DNA of 32,039 nucleotides. It comes from Bacteroidota bacterium. GTDB lineage: Bacteria; Bacteroidota; Bacteroidia; Bacteroidales; WCHB1-69. The notes beneath the pieces are model-generated. The model did not search any database, was not told the DNA's origin, and saw nothing but the letters and a program-made list of their open reading frames with translations. Where the stretch lies: NCBI GenBank assembly GCA_009787115.1, contig WRGQ01000166.1, positions 1-32,039 of the forward strand, given 5' to 3'. Positions within the stretch are counted from its first letter, which is position 1; every line of letters starts with the position of its first letter. Positions 17,360-24,487 of the stretch are shown piece by piece. The translations under genes and the position numbers were made by a program.

Positions 17360-20188
17360 TTGAAAACCCGATATATCTTTCCGGCTCTTTTTTTAAGCAT
17401 CATCCTGATGCTTGTCGTGTCGTGTTCTACCCGCCAAAACACTTTCGGTACACGCACCTACCATACGATAACATCAAAATATAATGTAAATTTTAACGGA
17501 AAAGAAGCCTTAAATAAAGGAATTGCGGATTTGGATAAAAAAAGAAAAGATAACTATTTGAGTATTCTTCCCATTTATTATTATCCGCCTAAACAGGACT
17601 TGTCCTCTGCTTTTCCGTCGTTTGACAGGGCTATTGAAAAAGCCTCCAAATCGGTGTTTAAGCACTCTATTTTAATTCGGGGAAAAGAGTATGTGAAAAC
17701 AATGAACGACGCCTATATGATGATGGGAAAGGCGTATTTTTATAAACAGGACTACAACGAAGCCAAGCGCGTGTTTAACTATGTCACTAACGTTTATAAA
17801 GATTGGGGGAGCGTGGAAGAAGCTACCATTTGGCTTGCACGCATTGAGATGCAACAGGATTACTTTGTAAGAGCGCAGGCGCTTTTGGAAGAGGTGGGTC
17901 CGTTGTTAGCCCAAAACAAAATTAAATCAAGTACGATTAGAAATGACGATAAGTTGAAAACAAAATCGAAAACTGTTTCTAAAAGTAAAAAGATCGTTAA
18001 AAAGAGAAAACCGGCGCCGGTTAAGAAAAACACAAGCAGTTCGAAAAATAAGAAGAAAACAGAGAAACGAAAAATTACCAATAATGTTAGACTTCAATAC
18101 TATACTGCGGAAGCGGAATATGCTCTTTTGGCTCCCAACGGAGAGATGGAAGACGCCATCGACAATATTAAAATTGCGCTACAATATAAACCGAAAAAAG
18201 ATTTTCGGGTGCGTTTGTATTTTATTTTAGGACAGCTATATGAACAGTTGGAAGACAAACAAGCCGCACAAAACTGGTTTTTGAAGGTAATCAGGGCAAC
18301 CCCAGAATATGATATGGAGTTTAATGCAAGAATGCAATTAGCCGTGAATTACGACGGTACTCCGTTATCGAAAAAAACGATTATGAAAGAATTGAACAAG
18401 ATGTTGAAAGAGACGAAGAATGAAGATTACCGCGACCAGATCTATTACGCTTTCTCTGAAATTGCCCGCATTGATGAATCTGATGCCGACAGAGAGTTCT
18501 ATCTTGCCAAATCGGTGGCTGCTTATACAAACAACGATTACCAAAGAACCTATTCTTCCATAACATTAGCCGACATCTATTTTAATGAAGAAGAATATAT
18601 TAAGGCACAAGCCTACTATGACACCGCACTAATGTCGCTGCCTAAAAACTATCCTGACAGTGAAGAAGTTATTAGAAAAGCATCTGTTTTAAAAGATCTG
18701 GTGGATAATTTGAATATCATTCAATTGCAAGACAGTTTACAGCGTATTGCCAAAATGAGCGAAGGCGAAAGGACGCGATGGATTAATCAAATGATTACCA
18801 AATATACAGAAGAGGAAAGACGTTTGGCTAAAGAGGAAGCAGATAGAATGGTGGCGTTAAGCGCTACTCAAAATTTTGCCACTATAAATGTAAATACGCA
18901 GGGGCAAAACAACAAATGGTATTTTTACAATCCGGGATTGGTGAGTCAGGGTGCCACAGAGTTCTACAGACGTTTCGGAAACAGAAAATTGGAAGATAAC
19001 TGGATTATCAGCAACAAAACAACCATTTCGTTTGAAGATATGACAGCATTGAATCAGGGAGGAGCGTCACAAGAGGAGGAAGAATTTGACGAAGAAGGCA
19101 ATCCGATTGTAAAAAGAGAAACCGATCCGAAAAAACCTGCGTACTATACTCAGGACTTACCTTTAACGCCACACGCCATTGACTCCTCAAATATGCTGAT
19201 TGCAAACGCTATGTATAACGCCGCAATTATCTATTTCGACCAGTTAAGCGATTTGAAAAGATCGAATGAGATGTTGCAAAAACTGATAAAACGTTTTCCA
19301 AACCACGAGTTGGAGTTGCCCTGTTACTTCCTGCTTTGGACAAACAATACCAAACTGAAAAATATATCTCAGGTAAATGAAGCCAAAAATGTTATCCTTA
19401 CAAAATATCCTGATACTGATTATGCCAAATTGATACTAGATCCTGATTATTATCGAAAATTAGCGGAAGTAACAAAGGAAAACGAACACAAATATGAGGA
19501 ACTTCATAGAGCATATTCAACAAAACAATGGGGAACTACCGTGCGACTTGCCGATGATTTGCTTAAACAAACTAATGAGGTGGCTTTAACGGCAAAGGTC
19601 TCTTATTTAAGAGCCGTTGCGTTAGGACAGATACAGGGGCAGGATACTTTAAAGTTGGCATTAACTTCTATTATTAAAGAATACCCCAAAGAACCTGTTA
19701 CGGAACTAGCAAAAATCCTGCTATCTACTTTATCTCCGGAATCTAACCTAACTCTCAATCAAGTAAAAGATGAAGATATTCCCTTAAAACCGGTAAAAGA
19801 AACGGAATCTGCTGATTCTATTTATAATACAAATTTGAATGAATACCACTACATTATTTTTTTAGTAGATGTTCATCAAAAAACAGTCACCGATGTAAAA
19901 TATGATGTCTCTACTTTTAACAGTACCTATTTCAGTTTAGAGCGTTTTAATATCAATAGTTTTTATATTAATCAAAATGAACAGTTGGTTACTGTTGCAA
20001 GATTTAAAGGAAAATCAGATGCGATGAACTATTATACTGCTATAACAATCAATGATGTTTTTGAGCCATCAATTAAAGATAAGAGTCTCACGGTTTATGC
20101 GATATCAGCATCTAACTATTCCATTTATTACAATAAACCGGAAGCAAGACACTTGTACAAAGATTTCTTTGAAGAACACTATAAATAG
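17360..20188 (+). CDS. sprE: SprE/PorW-type TPR lipoprotein of the type IX secretion/gliding system (start revised from 17324 to in-frame TTG 17360)
   Basis: MKTRYIFPALFLSIILMLVVSCSTRQ lipoprotein signal with lipobox; TYHTITSKYNVNFNGKEALNKGIADLDKKRKDNYLSILPIYYYP and TPR segments as in SprE/PorW. Confidence 0.85.
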   Translation: MKTRYIFPALFLSIILMLVVSCSTRQNTFGTRTYHTITSKYNVNFNGKEALNKGIADLDKKRKDNYLSILPIYYYPPKQDLSSAFPSFDRAIEKASKSVFKHSILIRGKEYVKTMNDAYMMMGKAYFYKQDYNEAKRVFNYVTNVYKDWGSVEEATIWLARIEMQQDYFVRAQALLEEVGPLLAQNKIKSSTIRNDDKLKTKSKTVSKSKKIVKKRKPAPVKKNTSSSKNKKKTEKRKITNNVRLQYYTAEAEYALLAPNGEMEDAIDNIKIALQYKPKKDFRVRLYFILGQLYEQLEDKQAAQNWFLKVIRATPEYDMEFNARMQLAVNYDGTPLSKKTIMKELNKMLKETKNEDYRDQIYYAFSEIARIDESDADREFYLAKSVAAYTNNDYQRTYSSITLADIYFNEEEYIKAQAYYDTALMSLPKNYPDSEEVIRKASVLKDLVDNLNIIQLQDSLQRIAKMSEGERTRWINQMITKYTEEERRLAKEEADRMVALSATQNFATINVNTQGQNNKWYFYNPGLVSQGATEFYRRFGNRKLEDNWIISNKTTISFEDMTALNQGGASQEEEEFDEEGNPIVKRETDPKKPAYYTQDLPLTPHAIDSSNMLIANAMYNAAIIYFDQLSDLKRSNEMLQKLIKRFPNHELELPCYFLLWTNNTKLKNISQVNEAKNVILTKYPDTDYAKLILDPDYYRKLAEVTKENEHKYEELHRAYSTKQWGTTVRLADDLLKQTNEVALTAKVSYLRAVALGQIQGQDTLKLALTSIIKEYPKEPVTELAKILLSTLSPESNLTLNQVKDEDIPLKPVKETESADSIYNTNLNEYHYIIFLVDVHQKTVTDVKYDVSTFNSTYFSLERFNINSFYINQNEQLVTVARFKGKSDAMNYYTAITINDVFEPSIKDKSLTVYAISASNYSIYYNKPEARHLYKDFFEEHYK

Positions 20189-20238
20189 TGACAAGTGACG
20201 TTTGTTTATATGCGGTATGCGGTGAGTGGTGACGAAGT
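20187..20238. repeat. Heptad-rich array at the sprE 3' end
   Basis: AGTGACA AGTGACG TTTGTTT (ATA) TGCGGTA TGCGGTG AGTGGTG ACGAAGT; GCGGTATGCGGTG is also present in the glmM array. Confidence 0.6.
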
Positions 20239-20240
20239 CA

Positions 20241-20276
20241 AGATACACGCATTCCTGACGGAATGCGGACATATCT
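20241..20276. terminator. Imperfect palindrome / hairpin between convergent sprE and ABC operon; possible bidirectional transcription end or small repeat
   Basis: AGATA-CA-CGCATTCC-TGAC-GGAATGCG-GACA-TATCT: 8-bp perfect inner stem with 4-nt loop and 5-bp outer stem; no U-tract on + strand. Confidence 0.4.
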
Positions 20277-20283
20277 ACAGTAT

Positions 20284-20299
20284 CATCATCACATCATCT
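20284..20299. repeat. Octad repeat CATCATCA CATCATCT overlapping the ABC permease stop codon
   Basis: Two 8-nt units; 12-nt word ATCATCACATCA recurs at 24398-24409. Confidence 0.4.
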
Positions 20300-21397
20300 T
20301 TTATCAATCTGCGACAAACTAAACCATACCATCACCACCGACATACCGGTAAGAATCAGCAGGTATTTTCCGATTTCCATAAAGTTTGCGCCTTTTAACA
20401 TTACATCTTTGATGGCAATGATAAACCATTTGGCGGGAAAAATATCGGCTAACCACTGAAAAAAGAGCGGCATATTGTCTAATGGAAATAGAAAACCGGA
20501 AAGCAAAACGGTGGGCAGGAATAACCCCATCATCGTAACCATCATAGCATCTAACTGGTTTTTGGATACCGCCGAGATGAGCAGCCCGAAAGATGCGGAG
20601 GTAAACATAAAGATAATACACAAAAACAGCAACAGTCCAATGCTCCCTTTTATCGGCATCTGAAAAACAAAAACGCTGATAATCAAGATAAAAATAGTGC
20701 TAAGTAATGAAAGTAACATATAGGGAATGACTTTACCAATCGCGATGTTGATTTTCTTAACTGTAGTTATCAACATCATATTCATAGTGTTAGTCTCTTT
20801 TTCGCGGGCTAAGGTAATAGAGGACATTAGCGCCGTGATGATAATCATAATAAGGGTAATAATGCCCGGAACAAACATATACACACTGTTCAGTTCCGAA
20901 TTGTACAGCATGGTAGTTACAATGGAGATAGGGGTTTCAAAACCGTTATTGATTTGATTATATTCATTAATATAATCGTTGAACACCGTTCGCAAATAAT
21001 TGTTTAAGATGGAAGCGATGTTTATATCAGATACATCATTAATAATTTGAATATTAGCTATATGTTCCTGCTCTAAAGATTCTTCAAATCGCGGGGGAAT
21101 AATCATCGCAATTTTTATCTGTTTGTTTTTAAAATCGTGGTCAATCTCAGCCTCATTGTCTAAAAAACTTACTATTTGAAAATATCCTGATGCTATAATG
21201 TTTTCAATCAGGTGATTAGATTCTGTATCTTTCGACTGGTCGAGAATGGATATTCTGGCGTTTCTAATTTCAGTACTGATGGTAAATCCGAAGAGGAGGA
21301 TGAGCGCAACGGGCATTGCCAAAACCAGAAACAGCGATACACGGTCGCGCCCGATATGGATAAACTCTTTTTGCAAAATGGATAAAAACGCTCTCAT
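20294..21397 (-). CDS. ABC-2 type transporter permease
   Basis: N-terminal SILQKEFIHIGRDRVSLFLVLAMPVALILLFGFTI, large extracytoplasmic loop, five C-terminal TM segments; follows ATPase gene. Confidence 0.9.
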   Translation of the reverse strand: MRAFLSILQKEFIHIGRDRVSLFLVLAMPVALILLFGFTISTEIRNARISILDQSKDTESNHLIENIIASGYFQIVSFLDNEAEIDHDFKNKQIKIAMIIPPRFEESLEQEHIANIQIINDVSDINIASILNNYLRTVFNDYINEYNQINNGFETPISIVTTMLYNSELNSVYMFVPGIITLIMIIITALMSSITLAREKETNTMNMMLITTVKKINIAIGKVIPYMLLSLLSTIFILIISVFVFQMPIKGSIGLLLFLCIIFMFTSASFGLLISAVSKNQLDAMMVTMMGLFLPTVLLSGFLFPLDNMPLFFQWLADIFPAKWFIIAIKDVMLKGANFMEIGKYLLILTGMSVVMVWFSLSQIDKR

Positions 21398-21399
21398 AA

Positions 21400-22119
21400 T
21401 TATCTGTTTACAAACTTTACAAAGAGGTCGTCAATACTTTGAACCTCCATTTTTGCTTTCAGTTCGTTGGGAGTACCTATCAATTTGAGTTCTCCTTCCG
21501 ACATAATAGATATTCGTTCGCAATATTCGGCTTCATCCATATAATGCGTAGTTACAAAGATAGTTACGCCTGTGGCGGCAGTTTTGTAAATCAATTCCCA
21601 AAACTCTCTGCGTACAATGGGATCTACGCCGCTGGTGGGCTCGTCCAAAAAAACAATCTGAGGACGATGCAATAAAGCCGTTGCGAATGCCAATCGTTGT
21701 TTCCAACCCAACGGCAGCGAGCGCACTAACTCATTCGCAAAATCGTTCATACTCAGTTCTTGTAAACTATCTTGAATCCGTTGTTTCAACGTATTTCTTT
21801 CAATCTTGTATATCGTACCGAAGAGTTGCATATTTTCATACACGGTCAGGTCATCATATAACGAAAACCGCTGACTCATATACCCTATATTTTTCTTTAT
21901 TGCTTTGGATTGCGTAGCCAGATCATATCCGCCGATTTTGGCTGTTCCTGAGGTAGGCAAAAGCAACCCGCACATCATCTTCATAGCGGTAGTTTTGCCC
22001 GCGCCGTTTGCGCCGAGAAAACCAAAAATCTCCCCTTTTTTAATAGAAAAAGAGATGTTGTTTACCGCAGTAAAATGTCCGAATTTTTTAGTAAGATTTT
22101 CAACGATAATGCTATACAT
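21400..22119 (-). CDS. ABC transporter ATP-binding protein
   Basis: Walker A GANGAGKTT, SLPLGWKQRLAFATALLHRPQIVFLDEPTSGVDP Walker B region, switch His in VTTHYMDEAEYC. Confidence 0.95.
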   Translation of the reverse strand: MYSIIVENLTKKFGHFTAVNNISFSIKKGEIFGFLGANGAGKTTAMKMMCGLLLPTSGTAKIGGYDLATQSKAIKKNIGYMSQRFSLYDDLTVYENMQLFGTIYKIERNTLKQRIQDSLQELSMNDFANELVRSLPLGWKQRLAFATALLHRPQIVFLDEPTSGVDPIVRREFWELIYKTAATGVTIFVTTHYMDEAEYCERISIMSEGELKLIGTPNELKAKMEVQSIDDLFVKFVNR

Positions 22120-22129
22120 ATAATAATTA

Positions 22130-23527
22130 TCAGAAAAACGTTATCACTTTTTTAAATAATTTTTCTGCTTCCGCTTCATTTTTTGCTTCTGCATAAATCC
22201 GAATAACCGGCTCGGTATTTGAAGGTCTTAAATGTACCCACCCCTGTTCAAAATCTATCTTCACACCGTCAATAGTATTCGGATTATAATCGGCATATTC
22301 TTGTGCTACCCGTTGCAAAATTTCCTGCACATTAATATCTTTTCTGAGTTCGATTTTATTTTTTGAAATCACATAATTATGGTATAATGCTTTGATTTCA
22401 GAGCATTTGAGTTTTGTTTTAGCCATAAAAGACAAAAATAGGGCAATTCCTGCCAAGGCATCTCGTCCGTAGTGCAATTCGGGAAGAATTACGCCTCCGT
22501 TTCCTTCACCTCCAATAACCGCGTGAGTTTTTTTCATTTTTTCCACTACATTCACTTCGCCTACCGCAGATGCGGAATAAGTAACGCCGTATTTTTCGCT
22601 CACATCGCGCAACGCCCGTGTAGAAGAGAGATTGGATACGGTGTTCCCTTTTTTGTGTTGCAGTACATAATCTGCAACAGCAACCAGAGTATATTCTTCG
22701 CCGAACATTTCGCCGTTTTCCATAACTATTGCCAATCTGTCCACATCGGGATCTACAACAAAACCCACATCAAACTTTTCATTTTTCATCACAGACGAGA
22801 TTTCGTGCAAGTGTTCGGGTAGCGGCTCCGGATTGTGCGGAAACACTCCGGTAGGTTCGCCAAATAATGCTTTGTATTTTTTTACGCCTAACTTTTCCAA
22901 TAGCGCCGGAATAGCGAGCCCTCCGGTAGAGTTTACCGCATCGAAAACTATGGAAAAATCGGCTTCCTGTATCGCCTTTATATCCACTAAATCCAATTTT
23001 AAAATTTCATCAATATGATCTTCAATAGCATGTTCATATTTTGTATAACTTCCTGAATGTTCTTCAAAATTATCTGTAAACTCCTCTTCATCTGCAATTT
23101 CCAATAATCTATGTCCTTCTGCGGCAGAAATAAATTCTCCTTTTTCATTCAACAATTTCAGCGCGTTCCATTCCATTGGGTTGTGGCTGGCGGTGAGGAT
23201 AATTCCCCCGTCTGCCTGATGTTTTACTACCGCCATCTCAACGGTAGGGGTAGTGGAAAGTCCCACGTCAATCACATCTACGCCCAGATTTCGCAACACA
23301 GTACATACTAATCGGCTAATCATTTCGCCGGAAACACGGGCGTCGCGACCGATAAGGATTTTAGTTTCACCGCACGCCGCACACCGCACACCGCATACCG
23401 CCTTTCTTTCTCTTAGCAGTATAACAAACGCGGAGGTAAATTTCATCACGTCAAACGGGGTCAGGTCTTCGCCGGATTTGTCGCCGACAGTACCGCGAAT
23501 ACCGGAAATGGATTTGATAAGAGGCAT
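22130..23527 (-). CDS. glmM: Phosphoglucosamine mutase
   Basis: MPLIKSISGIRGTVGDKSGEDLTPFDV, catalytic TASHNPMEWNALKLL, metal-binding DPDVDRLAIV, C-terminal RPSNTEPVIRIYAEA. Confidence 0.93.
   Translation of the reverse strand: MPLIKSISGIRGTVGDKSGEDLTPFDVMKFTSAFVILLRERKAVCGVRCAACGETKILIGRDARVSGEMISRLVCTVLRNLGVDVIDVGLSTTPTVEMAVVKHQADGGIILTASHNPMEWNALKLLNEKGEFISAAEGHRLLEIADEEEFTDNFEEHSGSYTKYEHAIEDHIDEILKLDLVDIKAIQEADFSIVFDAVNSTGGLAIPALLEKLGVKKYKALFGEPTGVFPHNPEPLPEHLHEISSVMKNEKFDVGFVVDPDVDRLAIVMENGEMFGEEYTLVAVADYVLQHKKGNTVSNLSSTRALRDVSEKYGVTYSASAVGEVNVVEKMKKTHAVIGGEGNGGVILPELHYGRDALAGIALFLSFMAKTKLKCSEIKALYHNYVISKNKIELRKDINVQEILQRVAQEYADYNPNTIDGVKIDFEQGWVHLRPSNTEPVIRIYAEAKNEAEAEKLFKKVITFF
23368..23402. 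repeat. GC-rich heptad array inside glmM coding sequence
   Basis: + strand CACCGCA CGCCGCA CACCGCA CACCGCA TACCGCC (period 7); minus strand encodes AVCGVRCAACGE. Confidence 0.9.
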
Positions 23528-23574
23528 ATTCTTTTTTTAACACCACAAAAAAACAAAAAAAATGATACCCCCCC

Positions 23575-23605
23575 TTGACAAAGGCATTTTCAGAGTGTAT
23601 ATTTG
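23575..23605 (+). promoter_or_regulatory. Bacteroidota promoter for comF
   Basis: TTG (23575-23577), 20-nt spacer, TATATTTG (23598-23605); start codon ATG 23628. Confidence 0.7.
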
Positions 23606-23627
23606 CAGCGCACCTAATATTCTCCCT

Positions 23628-24308
23628 ATGCTCTCCTACCTCCTTAACTTCTTCTACCCCCGCACCTGCGTCTCCTGCGGGAATGTTTTGTTGCAGCACG
23701 AGCAGTTTTTGTGTTTGCACTGTTTGCACAATTTGCCTGAAACCCGCTATCATGAATTTGAAGACTCGCCTTTGTCGTTGCTTTTTCGAGGGCGTGTCAG
23801 AGTAGAGAATGTGGGTTCTTTTCTGTTTTATAAAAAAGGAAATCAGGTACAAAAAATTTTACATCATTTAAAATATAATGGCGGAAAAGAGATAGGTTCT
23901 TTTCTGGGGAATATTTACGGAACACAACTTATTAAAGATGAAAAATGGAAAACGACAGACCTGATTATTCCCATTCCATTACACAAAAAGAAAGAGAAAA
24001 AAAGAGGTTACAACCAAAGCGAATGGATTGCCAAAGGATTGAGCACCGGTATGCAGATTCCGTATTGCCCGAATGTATTGATACGTTCCGAATTTACCGA
24101 GACACAAACAAAGAAGAGTCGTTTTCATCGTTGGGAAAATGTGAAAGAAGTATTCCAAATTACAGATATCAATGAGTTGAGCAATAAACATATTTTACTT
24201 TGCGATGATGTGCTGACCACCGGCGCTACTATTGAGGCTGCCATTCAGAAATTGGCAGCAGTTCCTGAAATAAGGATTAGTGTGCTTACTTTGGCAACAG
24301 CGCAGTAA
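23628..24308 (+). CDS. comF: ComF family protein (phosphoribosyltransferase fold); start revised from 23562 to 23628
   Basis: MLSYLLNFFYPRTCVSCG...CLHCLHNLP zinc-finger-like N-terminus; IPIPLHKKKEKKRGYNQSEWIAKGL and HILLCDDVLTTGATIEAA PRPP motif; the upstream ATG lies inside the promoter. Confidence 0.9.
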   Translation: MLSYLLNFFYPRTCVSCGNVLLQHEQFLCLHCLHNLPETRYHEFEDSPLSLLFRGRVRVENVGSFLFYKKGNQVQKILHHLKYNGGKEIGSFLGNIYGTQLIKDEKWKTTDLIIPIPLHKKKEKKRGYNQSEWIAKGLSTGMQIPYCPNVLIRSEFTETQTKKSRFHRWENVKEVFQITDINELSNKHILLCDDVLTTGATIEAAIQKLAAVPEIRISVLTLATAQ

Positions 24309-24380
24309 ATTCCGAATAACTTTTAATCATCAAATTCTTGGTTAATTCTTTTTTCATAGCACCTCAAACTTTTTCTGAAC

Positions 24381-24412
24381 CATCATCTCATCACTTAATC
24401 ATCACATCAAAA
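24381..24412. repeat. Octad-like repeat upstream of secDF promoter box
   Basis: CATCATCT CATCACTT AATCATCA CATCAAAA, approximate period 8. Confidence 0.4.
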
Positions 24413-24418
24413 AAAATA

Positions 24419-24426
24419 TATATTTG
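24419..24426 (+). promoter_or_regulatory. Bacteroidota -7 box (TATATTTG) for secDF
   Basis: TAnnTTTG 61 nt upstream of ATG 24488; no clear -33. Confidence 0.5.
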
Positions 24427-24487
24427 CACCCTTCTAAAAAAAAGTAAATATATTCAATAAATTATTAATAATCAAATAAATATCAAA

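Noticed and set aside
20195-20398. 67-aa + strand ORF after sprE
   Set aside because: Composed of the heptad array, the palindrome and the antisense of the ABC permease 3' end; not a credible gene
20319-20621. 100-aa minus-strand ORF inside the ABC permease gene
   Set aside because: Alternative frame of a well supported CDS
22472-22822. 116-aa + strand ORF antisense to glmM
   Set aside because: Shadow ORF over a conserved enzyme; no promoter or domain
20294-23527. glmM-ABC operon as a new defence or export system
   Set aside because: Gene spacing suggests co-transcription, but the components are ordinary housekeeping and generic ABC-2 exporter genes with no effector
23451-23852. 133-aa minus-strand ORF spanning the glmM-comF divergent region
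   Set aside because: Overlaps the N-termini of two well supported genes and the comF promoter in the wrong frame
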